This document shows, piece after piece, positions 50,415 through 60,750 of a stretch of 64,000 bases of DNA (positions within the stretch are counted from its first letter, which is position 1; each line of letters opens with the position of its first letter). The stretch is taken from contig NZ_BBIS01000019.1 in assembly GCF_000730605.1 (NCBI RefSeq), positions 1-64,000 on the forward strand, given 5' to 3'. A program made the position numbers and the translations under genes. The notes beneath the pieces are model-generated. The model saw nothing but the letters and a program-made list of their open reading frames with translations. It had not been told where the DNA came from and did not search any database. The stretch comes from Pseudomonas monteilii NBRC 103158 = DSM 14164. GTDB taxonomy: Bacteria; Pseudomonadota; Gammaproteobacteria; Pseudomonadales; Pseudomonadaceae.

Positions 50415-51199
50415 GCCTGACTCCAGCGGTCGAACAGGCCCTTGATCAGGCTGGCGGTGTCTGCGGGGCGCTCTAGCGGGAACATGTGCCCGCCCGGCAC
50501 GCTGTGATATTCACCCTGGGGCATGCCCCGTACGGCCAGGGTGTGGTGGCGGCGAATGACATTGCTACGGTCGCCGCGCACCATGGCCAGCGGCACCTGC
50601 AACTGCCGCGCGGGCGCCGGGCTGGTATGCGGGATGCTGCGGTAGATGCTGATTTCGGTAGCCGGGTCGAAGCGTAGCTGCAGGCCCTGCTCTGCCGCCT
50701 GCAAGCCGTGTTCGACATAGGCGTCGAGGCAGTCGGGATCGAAATGGCGGAACAGTGACTTGGCGGCGAAATAGTCCCGGGCGCTGTCGCGGTCATTGAA
50801 CGTTTCGCGGCGCCCCAACGTCCGCCCGGCCGGGGTGATACGGTCGATGAAGCCAAAGCGCTTGGCGGTGCGCAGCAGCCATTGATCGGCGCGGGTGAGT
50901 ACTGGCGAGTCGAGCATCACCACGCCACGGTAGTACTCGGGGCAGCGCAAGGCAGCATGCAGGTGCAATACGCCACCCAGCGAGTGGCCGACACCCCAGA
51001 CCGGCTGGTCCTGTTGCGCCAGGTGGTGCAACAGTTCATCGACCAGGCTCTGCCAGTTGTCATTCACCGGAAAGCGTGGATCGTGCCCATGCTGGGCCAG
51101 GTGCTGCACCTGGTAGTCCGGCGCCAGGGCAGCGAACAGCTTGCCGTACGTGGCCGAGGGGAAACCGTTGGCATGGGCGAAGAAGATCTGCTGCGGCAT
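50411..51199 (-). CDS. Alpha/beta hydrolase
   Basis: The product (262 aa from the ATG at 51199) has HANGFPSATY as oxyanion segment, nucleophile GHSLGG with Ser73, and a C-terminal VPGGHMFPLERP histidine. The HANGFPA-type start marks a proteobacterial subfamily of unknown substrate. An in-frame ATG at 51232 (MSHHPPSG) is an alternative start; neither has a strong ribosome binding site. It overlaps the next alpha/beta hydrolase by four bases. Confidence 0.87.
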   Translation of the reverse strand: MPQQIFFAHANGFPSATYGKLFAALAPDYQVQHLAQHGHDPRFPVNDNWQSLVDELLHHLAQQDQPVWGVGHSLGGVLHLHAALRCPEYYRGVVMLDSPVLTRADQWLLRTAKRFGFIDRITPAGRTLGRRETFNDRDSARDYFAAKSLFRHFDPDCLDAYVEHGLQAAEQGLQLRFDPATEISIYRSIPHTSPAPARQLQVPLAMVRGDRSNVIRRHHTLAVRGMPQGEYHSVPGGHMFPLERPADTASLIKGLFDRWSQA

Positions 51200-51292
51200 G
51201 GCGCCTGGTCCGGACGGAGGATGATGGCTCATTGTCGGCATCGGCGCGCCGTTCGGCAACGTCCGGAAAGGTCATCGGCGAGGGCTATCAGG

Positions 51293-51679
51293 TCACGCAG
51301 ACCGGTCGAAACTGGCCAGTGAACGGCGCAGGCAGGCTTGCATGTAGGCCAACTGGCTTTCCAGTGCTTCGCGGGCCAGGCGCTGGTCCTTATAATCAAG
51401 CTGAAGGCGACGCAGAGCCAGGCAACTGGTTTGCAGCAAATGAGACACCCGCTGGCAGGTATCTTGAAGGATAAGAAAGTCCTGCAGACTGTTCTCTCTA
51501 TCAGCAGCATTCAGCACGCTGCTGGCGTTGACTGTTTTCATCAGGCCATAGAGCTTGGCATCGGCCGAATCGCGTAGCAGGCTGTATCGGGCGAAGTCCA
51601 GAGCGACACCTTGCTCAACCATGTCCAAGGTAGGTTGCAAATCCACGGCGCTCAGCAACGCCCCCCTCTCACCCTTCAT
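51293..51679 (-). CDS. Hypothetical helical protein, 128 aa
   Basis: The ATG at 51679 has GGAG six bases upstream on its strand, so it is chosen over in-frame starts at 51691 and 51745. The product is soluble and mostly helical, with a coiled-coil-like second half rich in Leu, Arg and Gln (LALRRLQLDYKDQRLAREAL, ESQLAYMQACLRRSLASF). I do not recognise a family. It stands between the hydrolase pair and sixA on the same strand. Confidence 0.65.
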   Translation of the reverse strand: MKGERGALLSAVDLQPTLDMVEQGVALDFARYSLLRDSADAKLYGLMKTVNASSVLNAADRENSLQDFLILQDTCQRVSHLLQTSCLALRRLQLDYKDQRLAREALESQLAYMQACLRRSLASFDRSA

Positions 51680-51776
51680 TCGCTGCTCCATGCCTTTTGC
51701 TTTCAGGCACGCTAGCAAGGGGCCACTCACTGCGGCAACTGACAAAAATGCCAGTTGCCTTACCGGTTTCAGGGTT

Positions 51777-52235
51777 TCAAGGCGGATAACTGATCCCTTT
51801 GAGGGTCATCAGCCCAGCCAGCGGCCAATCCCCTTCCAGTTCCGCCAGGCTGGCGGTGCTCATGGCTGCGGGATGCTGCTGATGGCCATGCTCCAGCGCC
51901 CCGACCAAGGTCCCCACCAACGGCTGGTGGCTGACCAGCAGTACATGCTCCAGACCCAGTCGCTCGATTTCACCGATCACCTGCTGCACGTCACTTTCAG
52001 GGGTCAGCCAGGGCACGGTACGCACCGGCTCGCCGAAGCCCAGTGTGTCATGCACCAGCGCCGCCGTTTGCTGGGCGCGCACGTAGGGGCTGGCAATAAT
52101 TGCCTGCAACGGCTGCCCGAGCAGGCGAGCAGCGCTGTGCAGCACCTGCTCGCGGCCATGGGCAGTCAAACGGCGTTCGGCATCCGTGTTGGCCCGTGGC
52201 TCCGCTTCACCGTGGCGCAGTACCCACAGCTTCAC
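51777..52235 (-). CDS. sixA: Phosphohistidine phosphatase SixA
   Basis: SixA removes phosphate from phosphohistidine, for example on HPt domains or PTS proteins. The 152-aa product has the RHG catalytic motif at residues 7-9 (VLRHGEAEP, His8 nucleophile) and the second histidine in LLVSHQPLVG. Length is normal. Its start overlaps the stop of the DUF4389 gene by four bases. Confidence 0.92.
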   Translation of the reverse strand: MKLWVLRHGEAEPRANTDAERRLTAHGREQVLHSAARLLGQPLQAIIASPYVRAQQTAALVHDTLGFGEPVRTVPWLTPESDVQQVIGEIERLGLEHVLLVSHQPLVGTLVGALEHGHQQHPAAMSTASLAELEGDWPLAGLMTLKGISYPP

Positions 52236-52579
52236 AGCTTGGGTTCCTCGTCACGCACCGGGTGTGGGGCCGGCGCCACGGCATGCGCTGCTTCACCTTC
52301 CGGCGCACGCGGCGCAGGCCAGTCAGAGAACGGCCATGGCTTCTGGTCGCTGTGGAAGCTGCCAAAGCGGCCGATCTGCGCCAGGAACTGGCTCAGGCTG
52401 TCGCCGAAGTTCATCAGGCTGGCGCTGGGTGCGCCGTACACCAGACGGTAGATCAGCTGCACCAGCACCAGCCCACCCAACAACAGTTCGGCCAGCTGCC
52501 AGACCACCAGGAACACCAGCATCCACAGCACCCGCAGGATGATCGACTCGCGCTGGGCGCGTTCGGGCGTATCGTTCAT
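52232..52579 (-). CDS. DUF4389 membrane protein
   Basis: The 115-aa product has two hydrophobic helices (LWMLVFLVVWQLAELLLGGL and LVLVQLIYRLVYG) followed by a soluble tail with SLSQFLAQIGRFGSFHSDQKP, which is the DUF4389 pattern. It lies between gpsA and sixA, an order I recall in other pseudomonads. Function is unknown. Confidence 0.85.
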   Translation of the reverse strand: MNDTPERAQRESIILRVLWMLVFLVVWQLAELLLGGLVLVQLIYRLVYGAPSASLMNFGDSLSQFLAQIGRFGSFHSDQKPWPFSDWPAPRAPEGEAAHAVAPAPHPVRDEEPKL

Positions 52580-52615
52580 GTGTCGCTCCTTGCTCGTGTC
52601 AGAGCCGCCAAAGGC

Positions 52616-53641
52616 TCAGTTGAAACCGCTGATGGAAATGAAATCGACATCGGTCTTGGGTTCGGCGCGCATCAGGTGCTCGATCACCTGGTTCAGCGTG
52701 CGGCCTTCGAACAGGATGGCATGCAGGCCCGCCACCAGTGGCATGTAGACCTGCACTTCCTGGGCTTTGGCCTTGAGCACCTTGATGGTATTGACGCCTT
52801 CGGCCACTTCGCCCAGGCGGTTGACCGCCTCTTCCAGGCTATGACCCTGGCCCAGCGCGTAACCCACCTGATAGTTGCGGCTCTTGGGCGAGGAACAGGT
52901 GACGATCAGGTCACCGACACCGGCCAGGCCGAGGAAGGTCATGGGGTTGGCCCCCTGACTGACGGCAAAGCGAGTCATTTCGGCCAAGGCACGGGTAATC
53001 AGCATGCTCTTGGTGTTCTCGCCCATGCCCAGCGCAACGGCCATGCCGGCGATGATGGCGTAGACGTTTTTCAACGCGCCACCCAGCTCGACACCAAAGC
53101 GGTCAGCGCTGGCATAGACACGGAACGTGCGCCCATGCAGCACAGCCTGCACCTGCTTGCAGAGTTTTTCGTCCTCGCTGGCGACCACCGTTGCAGTCAG
53201 CGCGTGCTCGGCGATTTCGCGGGCAAGGTTAGGGCCCGATAACACGCCGATACGCGCTTCGGGGGCAATTTCTTCAAGGATCTGGCTCATCAGCTTGAAG
53301 CTTTGCGCTTCGATGCCCTTGGTCAGGCTGACCAGGCCCTTGCCGCGCAGCAGCTCGGCATGTGGCGCCAGCACGCTGCGCAAGGCGCTCGACGGCAGGG
53401 CAACGAAGATCAGCTCGCTGGCCTGCAGGGTCGCCAGCAGGTCATTGACCGGCTCGACGCCATCATGCAGACGGATACCCTTGAGGTAGCGCGGATTCTC
53501 TCGATTGACGCGCATGGCCTCGGCTTGCGCCGGGTCGCGCATCCATTGACGCACCGGCACACCGTTTTCCGCCAGCAGGTTCGCCACGGCGGTGCCAAAG
53601 CTGCCGCCTCCCAGAACTGCAACAGGTTGCTGTTCAGTCAT
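52616..53641 (-). CDS. gpsA: Glycerol-3-phosphate dehydrogenase [NAD(P)+]
   Basis: GpsA reduces dihydroxyacetone phosphate to sn-glycerol 3-phosphate for phospholipid synthesis. The 341-aa product has the dinucleotide loop [10 protein letters not shown] at residues 9-18, the catalytic lysine region [19 protein letters not shown] [19 protein letters not shown], and the C-terminal [12 protein letters not shown]. The ATG at 53641 is preferred over an upstream in-frame TTG at 53647. It is divergent from the TonB receptor gene across 139 bp. Confidence 0.96.
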   Translation of the reverse strand: MTEQQPVAVLGGGSFGTAVANLLAENGVPVRQWMRDPAQAEAMRVNRENPRYLKGIRLHDGVEPVNDLLATLQASELIFVALPSSALRSVLAPHAELLRGKGLVSLTKGIEAQSFKLMSQILEEIAPEARIGVLSGPNLAREIAEHALTATVVASEDEKLCKQVQAVLHGRTFRVYASADRFGVELGGALKNVYAIIAGMAVALGMGENTKSMLITRALAEMTRFAVSQGANPMTFLGLAGVGDLIVTCSSPKSRNYQVGYALGQGHSLEEAVNRLGEVAEGVNTIKVLKAKAQEVQVYMPLVAGLHAILFEGRTLNQVIEHLMRAEPKTDVDFISISGFN

Positions 53642-53780
53642 ATCCAATCCGTTAAAGCCAAAAATTAAGTGGCGACCCCGCCATTATACGGCTCGCCTGC
53701 TACAGAACCAGTCTCTGTTCCCGCGAAAGGGACAGGCTCGCTCATGCAGGTCACTGGCAAATGCGCCACGGTCAGTTACC

Positions 53781-55928
53781 ATGCCTGTTTCAATCCTGAT
53801 ACAAGGCCGCCCTGTGTTCCCTGGCACGCCCCCGTACCCGCGCCTGCTCATACTGACCGCTCTGCTCGGCAGCCCGGCTGTGGCCGACGACCTGTTCATC
53901 GACAACACCGACCTGCCCCAGGTTCTGACTGCCACACGCCTGAAACAATCCCCGGCGGCAGTCCCGGGTAGCATGACCGTGCTCGACAGCGAGCTGATCC
54001 GTGCCAGTGGCGCCCGCGACATCCCCGAATTGCTGCGCTTGGTGCCGGGCATGATGATTGGCTACGGTGCCGGTAACCAACCCACGGTCAACTACCACGG
54101 CAGCAACGTCAACGATGCACGCCGCATGCAGGTACTGATCGATGGCCGCTCGGTGTACCGCGCGGGCCTGGCCACCGTGGACTGGAGCGACATCCCTCTG
54201 GCCATGGAGGATATCGAGCGCATCGAAGTGTTCCGCGGCCCGAACACCGTCAGCTACGGCGCCAACGCGCTGATGGCGGTGGTCAACATCCTCACCCGCA
54301 ACCCTGCCGACAGCCATGGCACGCGGCTGAAGATGACCCGCGGCCAGGATGGCATCAACGACTTCTATGCCAGCCACGGCTTTGGCTGGGACGGCGGCGA
54401 CATGCGCCTGTCGCTGTCCGGCCAGCAGGACGATGGTTTCGATGAAAACCAGTTTGGCCAGGATTACCGCGACAGCCGCCGGCTTACCCGCTTCAACCTC
54501 AGCGCCAGCCACAGCCTGGCAGTGGACCAGACCCTGGAGTGGCAACTGGCGGCGAAGGAAGGCAGCAACCAGCGGCCTTATACCTATAAGCCGGTCTTCC
54601 CCTATGTCACCCAGCAAGGTGACAACGCTGACGTCAATGCCAAGGACTACGCGGGCTCGGTGCGCTGGAGCATCGACTTCAACCCTGAGCACAGCCTGTA
54701 TGTTCAGGGCTCGGCGCAGCACTTCGACCGTCAGCAGGTCTGGCGTGCCTGCGATGCGGCGCTGTCATTCAGCCCCGAACTGACCCAGCTTTGGCAGATG
54801 AACCCAAATTTCGCCGAGCTGGTAGCGCGCGGCGCCAACAACCCACCATCCAGCAACAACCCACAAGAGCAGGCCCTGGTCGAAGCCATCAAGGATCAAT
54901 GGAACAAACAGGGTGGTAGTAATGTGGTCTGCGGCGACGTCGACCAGAGCACCCGCGAAACCCGCTACGACCTGGAAATCCAGGACACCCTGAGCCTGAC
55001 CGACAGCCTGCGCCTGCTCAGCGGCATGAACTACCGCTATGACCGGGCCGACTCGCAGACTTACTTCAACGGCAGCCTCGACGACCAGACCTGGCGCCTG
55101 TTCGGCCAGCTGGAATGGCGCGCCGACGAACACTGGATCCTGCAGGGAGGGGCCATGTTCGAAGACTCCCGCCTGTCTGGCAGCTCGCTGACCCCGCGCG
55201 TGGCGGTCAACTACCTGATTACCCCGCGCCATGGCCTGCGCGCCGTGTACTCCGAGGCCGTACGCTCGCCCGACATGTTCGAGAACAACGTCAACTGGAG
55301 CTACACGGTCAAGAACCTCACCCCCAATGCATTTGGCTTGCAAAACGGCGAGTATTTCGTCAAGACCCGTGGCCCCGGCGACCTCGAACAGGAACGCATG
55401 CGCTCGCGCGAGCTCGGCTACAACGGCTACTTCAGCGACATCGACCTGAGCATGGATGTAAAGCTGTTCTACGACGAGATCACGGGAATGATCAGCGAGC
55501 CCTTGAAGAACAACCAGTACATCGCCAGCAACGCCAACAAGGCCCGTTTCAGTGGCAGCGAAGCACAACTGGACTGGCGCCCCACCCTGCGCGATCGCCT
55601 GCGCCTGACCTACGCCTACGTCGATGCCTGGGCCAGCAACCCCGACGACCGCCGCCTCAGCGCCCACAACAGCGGCTCGGCCGGATGGATGCGCGAGTGG
55701 GGGGCTGGCTGGTCGAGCGCGCTGTTCTACTACGGCGACGATGCACTCAACCAGTACCGCTACGAGCGCCTGGACCTACGCCTGGCCAAGCGTTTTCGGG
55801 TGCATGGCAGCAACCTGGAGCTGGCGGCGCTGTGGCAGCAGCGCCTGGACGATGAGCCCACTACGGCAATCCAGAACCGCTACGACAGCCGCCACCGCCT
55901 GAGCGTCAGCGCGGAGCTGGAGTTCTGA
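53781..55928 (+). CDS. TonB-dependent receptor of a receptor-binding protein-kinase operon
   Basis: The product (715 aa from the ATG at 53781) has a hydrophobic signal segment (LLILTALLGSPAVA), a plug domain (DLPQVLTATRLKQSPAAVPG to LMAVVNILTRN) and a beta barrel ending in phenylalanine (LSVSAELEF). A GTG at 53814, with AAGG upstream, gives a shorter and more standard signal peptide (704 aa) and may be the true start. Its stop overlaps the ATG of the next gene by one base, and that gene overlaps a hybrid kinase gene, so the three are surely one operon. Ligand is unknown. I infer that it delivers or senses a compound for the kinase. Confidence 0.88.
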   Translation: MPVSILIQGRPVFPGTPPYPRLLILTALLGSPAVADDLFIDNTDLPQVLTATRLKQSPAAVPGSMTVLDSELIRASGARDIPELLRLVPGMMIGYGAGNQPTVNYHGSNVNDARRMQVLIDGRSVYRAGLATVDWSDIPLAMEDIERIEVFRGPNTVSYGANALMAVVNILTRNPADSHGTRLKMTRGQDGINDFYASHGFGWDGGDMRLSLSGQQDDGFDENQFGQDYRDSRRLTRFNLSASHSLAVDQTLEWQLAAKEGSNQRPYTYKPVFPYVTQQGDNADVNAKDYAGSVRWSIDFNPEHSLYVQGSAQHFDRQQVWRACDAALSFSPELTQLWQMNPNFAELVARGANNPPSSNNPQEQALVEAIKDQWNKQGGSNVVCGDVDQSTRETRYDLEIQDTLSLTDSLRLLSGMNYRYDRADSQTYFNGSLDDQTWRLFGQLEWRADEHWILQGGAMFEDSRLSGSSLTPRVAVNYLITPRHGLRAVYSEAVRSPDMFENNVNWSYTVKNLTPNAFGLQNGEYFVKTRGPGDLEQERMRSRELGYNGYFSDIDLSMDVKLFYDEITGMISEPLKNNQYIASNANKARFSGSEAQLDWRPTLRDRLRLTYAYVDAWASNPDDRRLSAHNSGSAGWMREWGAGWSSALFYYGDDALNQYRYERLDLRLAKRFRVHGSNLELAALWQQRLDDEPTTAIQNRYDSRHRLSVSAELEF

Positions 55929-56818
55929 TGGCCGTGTTGCTGCGCCTGTTGCTGCTGTGCCTGTGGCCACTTGGGCCATTGTCAGCCAGTGAAATCCTGC
56001 TGGTGGGGGCTGAGGATCAACCCGGCATCCGCAGTTTTGTCGCGGCGCTGGAAAGCCGTCGACCGCATGACCATGTGCATTTTCTGACCACTGCCGAGCT
56101 GCCGCGCCCGAGCAAGCTCAAAGCGGACCAGCGCCTGATTCTGCTCGACAGCGCCGCGCTGGAATGGCGTCTGGGTGAAAACGCCGGCCCACCAGCCCTG
56201 GCCATGCGGGTCAGCCGGGTACAGGCTGAACAGCGCCTGGGAAAGTCGCGCCCTGCGTTCCTCACCTTGTTGTGGAGCGACGCGCCGCTGGGCCGGCAAT
56301 TGCGCCTGACGCGCTACTTGTTGCCGCAGGCCCAGCGCATTGGCGTGCTGTACGGTGAACACAGCAGTTTCTTGCTCGATGAGCTGCGCCATGCTGCCCG
56401 CCCAATGGGCCTGGAGATCATTGCCCAGGACTGGTCCGACCCACGGGACAGCCGGCCGCTGCAGCACCTGCTAGGCAACAGCGATGTGCTGCTGGGCCTG
56501 GACGACCCCAACCTGTACAACTCCAAGACGGCGAAAAACCTGCTGCTGAGCAGCTATGGCCGGCAAATGGCACTGATCGGCCCGAACGCCGGGTTTGTGC
56601 GGGCCGGCGCCCTGGCCAGCACCTACAGCGATCAGGACGACTGGCTGGCGGAGCTCGACCAGTTGCTCGACCAGCCGCCAGCGCGCTGGCCACGCAGCCT
56701 GTACCCGGCGCGCTACGGCGTCAGTGGCAACCAGCAGGTGGCCCGCGCCCTGGGCCTTGAACCGATCGATCCGAACGCCGCTGCCAAAGCCCTGGCCGCA
56801 GGAGAACCCACCCCATGA
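55928..56818 (+). CDS. Periplasmic ABC-type substrate-binding-like protein
   Basis: The 296-aa product has a signal peptide ([17 protein letters not shown]) and an architecture like the TrpX/ABC substrate-binding family: a first half ending in [20 protein letters not shown] and a second half with [20 protein letters not shown] and [20 protein letters not shown]. No permease or ATPase gene accompanies it. Placed between an outer membrane receptor and a sensor kinase with a periplasmic loop, it probably binds the ligand and presents it to the kinase. The ATG shares its first base with the upstream stop codon. Confidence 0.78.
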   Translation: MAVLLRLLLLCLWPLGPLSASEILLVGAEDQPGIRSFVAALESRRPHDHVHFLTTAELPRPSKLKADQRLILLDSAALEWRLGENAGPPALAMRVSRVQAEQRLGKSRPAFLTLLWSDAPLGRQLRLTRYLLPQAQRIGVLYGEHSSFLLDELRHAARPMGLEIIAQDWSDPRDSRPLQHLLGNSDVLLGLDDPNLYNSKTAKNLLLSSYGRQMALIGPNAGFVRAGALASTYSDQDDWLAELDQLLDQPPARWPRSLYPARYGVSGNQQVARALGLEPIDPNAAAKALAAGEPTP

Positions 56819-58746
56819 GCAAGCGCCTGAGCTGGGATATCCACACCCGCACCCAGATCATCAGCCTGGGCCCTGCCTTGCTGCTGACCTTGCTGTTGAT
56901 CAGCTTCTTTACCTTCGTGCGCATCCAGGACTTGCGCCAGGAGCTCAATCACACCGGGCAACTGATCGCCAATCAGCTGGCACCGGCATCAGAGTACGGG
57001 GTGATTTCGGGCAACAACGAAGTACTCGAAGGGCTGATGCGTGCCACCCTCAGCATCCCGCACGTACGCTTTCTGGAAGTGCAGGACAGCCGCAACCACA
57101 TTCTGGTGTACGTCGAGCAGTCCGACGAAAGCGCCAACCGCGCGCAACAGGTTGAAGTGTTCCAGGCCCCCATCCGCCTGCAGCAAATCCGCCTGGACAA
57201 CGACTTCCTGCAACAAGGCAAAGCCACCACCCCCGCCATCGGTGACGACTACCTGGGGCGGGTCATCGTTGGCATGTCCGATGACGCCTTCAGCCAGCGC
57301 CAGCAGGAAATCGTGATCAAAGCCGGCATCCTGGCGCTGTTCGCGCTGCTGTTCACCTTTTTGCTGGCGCGCCGCCTGGCCCTGAGTCTGGCCAAGCCTA
57401 TCAGCGACATGGGCCATGCGGTAAAGGCTATTCAGCAAGGTCAGTACAACACCCCCTTGCCGGTGGTCGATGACAGCGAACTGGGCCACCTGGCACGCCA
57501 CATCAACAACCTGGCCAGCGCCCTGGAACAGGCCAGCGATGAACAGAAGCAGGCCATTGCCGAGCTGATTCAGGCCCGTGAGGAGGCCGAGCAGGCCAAC
57601 CGCGCCAAATCCGACTTCCTGGCGATGATGAGCCACGAGCTGCGCACGCCGATGAATGGCGTGCTGGGCATGCTGCAGCTGCTGGAGACCACATCGCTGA
57701 GCACCGAACAGGCCGATTACACGGCGGTCGCCAGCGAGTCCACCGGGCATTTGTTGAAGGTCATCAACGACATCCTCGATTTCTCGCGCATCGAACGCGC
57801 CGCGCTGCAACTGGAACACATCGACTTCAACCTGGGGGAGCTGATCACCAGCAGTGTCCAGTCGTTCCAGCACAGCGCCCAACAGCGCGGCCTGGGCCTG
57901 CACCTGCAACTGCCTGCCGGTATCAAGCAGCTGCAGGTGAACGGTGACCCCACACGCATCCGCCAGATCCTGCTGAACCTGGTGGGCAATGCCCTGAAGT
58001 TCACCGAACGCGGCCAGGTGCAGGTCGAAGCACGCTGGCAGGTGCTTGACCGGCAATTGATCTGGCTGACCTGTAGCGTACGCGACACGGGCATCGGCAT
58101 TGACAGTGCCCGGCTGGAAATGATGTTCGTCGCCTTCCAGCAGGCCGACAGCTCGATTTCCCGCCGTTATGGCGGCACCGGGTTGGGGCTGTCGATCGCC
58201 CGCACCCTGGCCGAGCGCATGGGCGGCAAGCTGCGCGGTGAAAGCCGCGAAGGCCTGGGTTCGACCTTTACCCTGGAGATGCCGCTGGCACTTGCCAACC
58301 CTGCCCCCGTCCCGCTCGCGCCACCATTAGCTGCGCCAACGCCGGTCACCGACAATGACCAGGTACTGCTGGTTGAGGACAATCCGGTCAACCAGAGTGT
58401 CATCGAGGCCATGTTGCGCAGCCTGGGGATGGCCGTCTGCACCGCCGAGGATGGCCTGAAGGCGGTCGACCTGGTCGGCCGACAACGCTTTGCCGCCGTG
58501 CTGATGGATTGCCGCCTGCCGCACCTGGACGGCTATGAAGCCACCCGGCGCATCCGGCAGTTGCCCAACGGCGCCGGGCTACCGATCATCGCCTTGACCG
58601 CCAACGCCTTGCAGGGCGATCGGGAGCGTTGCATGGCTGCCGGCATGGACGACTACCTGAGCAAACCCTTGCGCCGCACCGAGCTGCAACGGGTGCTGCA
58701 ACGCTGGTTACCCGGTCGGACAACCGCGACTGGCGATAAATGCTAA
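56815..58746 (+). CDS. Hybrid sensor histidine kinase/response regulator
   Basis: The 643-aa product has two membrane helices (about 14-36 and 167-186) around a periplasmic loop of about 130 residues, a HAMP domain (about 187-240), a coiled-coil linker, HisKA with His274 ([16 protein letters not shown]), an HATPase domain ([30 protein letters not shown]) and a C-terminal receiver with Asp565 ([17 protein letters not shown]) and Lys in YLSKPLRR. It resembles BarA/GacS but lacks the C-terminal HPt domain, so a separate HPt protein or direct partner is needed. No response regulator gene is adjacent. It overlaps the upstream binding-protein gene by four bases. Confidence 0.92.
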   Translation: MSKRLSWDIHTRTQIISLGPALLLTLLLISFFTFVRIQDLRQELNHTGQLIANQLAPASEYGVISGNNEVLEGLMRATLSIPHVRFLEVQDSRNHILVYVEQSDESANRAQQVEVFQAPIRLQQIRLDNDFLQQGKATTPAIGDDYLGRVIVGMSDDAFSQRQQEIVIKAGILALFALLFTFLLARRLALSLAKPISDMGHAVKAIQQGQYNTPLPVVDDSELGHLARHINNLASALEQASDEQKQAIAELIQAREEAEQANRAKSDFLAMMSHELRTPMNGVLGMLQLLETTSLSTEQADYTAVASESTGHLLKVINDILDFSRIERAALQLEHIDFNLGELITSSVQSFQHSAQQRGLGLHLQLPAGIKQLQVNGDPTRIRQILLNLVGNALKFTERGQVQVEARWQVLDRQLIWLTCSVRDTGIGIDSARLEMMFVAFQQADSSISRRYGGTGLGLSIARTLAERMGGKLRGESREGLGSTFTLEMPLALANPAPVPLAPPLAAPTPVTDNDQVLLVEDNPVNQSVIEAMLRSLGMAVCTAEDGLKAVDLVGRQRFAAVLMDCRLPHLDGYEATRRIRQLPNGAGLPIIALTANALQGDRERCMAAGMDDYLSKPLRRTELQRVLQRWLPGRTTATGDKC

Positions 58747-58953
58747 AGTGCGGCAGTCTTAAACACTGGACAGGACCTTCATCGGACCTGAAAATAGACG
58801 TTTCAGTGCACACCTGTACTTCTTTCACCAGGTGCGCTGTGACTTTCACCACAACGCAATAGTCTACCTGTAGGCTGCCGCCCCGAACGCGTTGCGTATC
58901 GGGCCGGCCGGGAAGGTTCATCCCCTGCCACAGGGGGTTATTGAGGAGCTCGC
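58747..58953 (+). promoter_or_regulatory. fabA promoter region with dyads
   Basis: This 207-bp gap holds AGTGCACACCTGTACT (58806-58821), a 16-bp imperfect palindrome (10 of 16 positions symmetrical) similar in style to FabR/DesT operators that control unsaturated fatty acid genes. The overlapping halves GCACACCTG and CAGGTGCGC could also form a hairpin. A good RBS (GAGGAG) precedes the fabA ATG. Identification of the operator is tentative. Confidence 0.4.
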
Positions 58954-59469
58954 ATGACCAAACAACACGCCTTTACTCGGGAAGACCTGCTGCGCTGCAG
59001 TCGCGGTGAGCTGTTCGGCCCAGGTAATGCGCAACTGCCCGCGCCGAACATGCTGATGGTCGATCGCATCACCCATATCAGCGAAGAAGGCGGCAAGTAC
59101 GGCAAAGGTGAATTGGTCGCCGAGCTGGATATCAACCCGGACCTGTGGTTCTTCGCCTGCCATTTCGAAGGCGACCCGGTCATGCCGGGCTGCCTGGGCC
59201 TCGACGCCATGTGGCAGCTGGTGGGCTTCTTCCTCGGCTGGCAGGGCCTGCCGGGCCGAGGCCGCGCCCTGGGTTCGGGCGAGGTGAAGTTCTTTGGTCA
59301 GGTACTGCCTGAAGCCAAGAAAGTCACGTACAACATTCACATCAAGCGCGTCCTGAAGGGCAAGCTGAACATGGCCATCGCCGATGGCTCGGTCAGCGTC
59401 GACGGCCGCGAGATCTACACTGCCGAAGGCCTGCGGGTCGGCGTGTTCACCTCCACTGACAATTTCTAA
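58954..59469 (+). CDS. fabA: 3-hydroxydecanoyl-ACP dehydratase/isomerase
   Basis: FabA dehydrates 3-hydroxydecanoyl-ACP and isomerises the trans-2 product to cis-3, the branch point of anaerobic unsaturated fatty acid synthesis. The 171-aa product has the catalytic His70 and Asp84 in [20 protein letters not shown] at the standard positions. It forms an operon with fabB, 11 bp downstream. Confidence 0.98.
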   Translation: MTKQHAFTREDLLRCSRGELFGPGNAQLPAPNMLMVDRITHISEEGGKYGKGELVAELDINPDLWFFACHFEGDPVMPGCLGLDAMWQLVGFFLGWQGLPGRGRALGSGEVKFFGQVLPEAKKVTYNIHIKRVLKGKLNMAIADGSVSVDGREIYTAEGLRVGVFTSTDNF

Positions 59470-59480
59470 GGGTTATTCGC

Positions 59481-60701
59481 ATGCGCCGCGTCGTTATCAC
59501 TGGTCTGGGCATCGTGTCGTGCCTGGGCAATGACAAAGCTACCGTCACCGAAAACCTGCGCAACAGCCGTCCGGGTATCCGTTACAACCCGGAATACAAG
59601 GAAATGGGGCTGCGTAGCCAGGTTTCCGGGTCCATCGACCTCAACCTCGAAGAACTGATCGACCGCAAGGTCTACCGTTTCGTCGGCCACGCTGCCGCCT
59701 ACGCCTACCTGGCCATGCAGGACGCGATCAAGGACGCCGGCCTGACCGAAGAGCAGGTTTCCAACCCGCGTACCGGCCTGGTAGCCGGCTCTGGCGGCGC
59801 CTCGACCCTGAACCAGATGGAAGCGCTGGACACCCTGCGCGAGAAAGGCGTCAAGCGCGTCGGCCCATACCGCGTTACCCGCACCATGGGCAGCACCGTT
59901 TCGGCATGCCTGGCCACCCCGTTCAAGATCAAGGGCATCAACTACTCGATCTCGTCGGCCTGCGCCACTTCGGCTCACTGCATCGGTACCGCTCTGGAGC
60001 AGATCCAGTGGGGCAAGCAAGACATCGTCTTCGCCGGTGGCGGTGAAGAAGAGCACTGGAGCCAGTCGTTCCTGTTCGATGCCATGGGCGCTCTGTCGAC
60101 CAAGCGCAACGAAACCCCCAAACTGGCCTCGCGAGCCTACGACGCCGACCGTGATGGCTTTGTCATCGCTGGCGGTGGCGGCATGGTCGTGGTCGAGGAG
60201 CTGGAACACGCCCTGGCCCGTGGCGCCAAGATCTACGCCGAAATCGTTGGCTACGGCGCCACGTCCGACGGCTACGACATGGTTGCCCCGAGCGGCGAAG
60301 GTGCCATCCGCTGCATGCAGCAGGCACTGTCCACCGTCGACACCCCGATCGACTACCTGAACACCCACGGCACCTCGACCCCGGTCGGTGACGTTGCCGA
60401 GATCAAGGGCGTTCGCGCCGTGTTCGGCGACAAGGCACCGAAGATCAGCTCGACCAAGAGCCTGTCGGGCCACTCGCTGGGCGCCGCTGGCGTGCACGAG
60501 GCGATCTACTGCCTGCTGATGATGGAAAACAACTTCATCGCCGGCTCTGCCAACATCGACGAGCTGGACCCGGAGGTCGCCGACCTGCCGATCCTGCGCA
60601 AAACCGAAGAAAACGCCAAGATCGACACGGTCATGAGCAACAGCTTCGGCTTCGGCGGCACCAACGCCACCCTGGTGCTCAAGCGCTGGGAAGGCAAGTA
60701 A
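59481..60701 (+). CDS. fabB: 3-oxoacyl-ACP synthase I
   Basis: FabB elongates the cis-3-decenoyl-ACP made by FabA and so commits carbon to unsaturated fatty acids. The 406-aa product has the catalytic triad Cys161 ([11 protein letters not shown]), His296 ([11 protein letters not shown]) and His331 ([10 protein letters not shown]). It is followed 19 bp later by a rho-independent terminator. Confidence 0.98.
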   Translation: MRRVVITGLGIVSCLGNDKATVTENLRNSRPGIRYNPEYKEMGLRSQVSGSIDLNLEELIDRKVYRFVGHAAAYAYLAMQDAIKDAGLTEEQVSNPRTGLVAGSGGASTLNQMEALDTLREKGVKRVGPYRVTRTMGSTVSACLATPFKIKGINYSISSACATSAHCIGTALEQIQWGKQDIVFAGGGEEEHWSQSFLFDAMGALSTKRNETPKLASRAYDADRDGFVIAGGGGMVVVEELEHALARGAKIYAEIVGYGATSDGYDMVAPSGEGAIRCMQQALSTVDTPIDYLNTHGTSTPVGDVAEIKGVRAVFGDKAPKISSTKSLSGHSLGAAGVHEAIYCLLMMENNFIAGSANIDELDPEVADLPILRKTEENAKIDTVMSNSFGFGGTNATLVLKRWEGK

Positions 60702-60720
60702 GACGCTGATGCGGTAATCG

Positions 60721-60750
60721 AAAACGCCCCGACTGGTTCGGGGCGTTTTT
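60721..60750 (+). terminator. Rho-independent terminator after fabAB
   Basis: AAAACGCCCCGA (60721-60732) pairs with TCGGGGCGTTTT (60738-60749) around a CTGGT loop and ends in five T residues. The A-run on the other side makes it usable for the convergent amidohydrolase gene too, whose stop codon (60749-60751) it touches. Confidence 0.95.
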
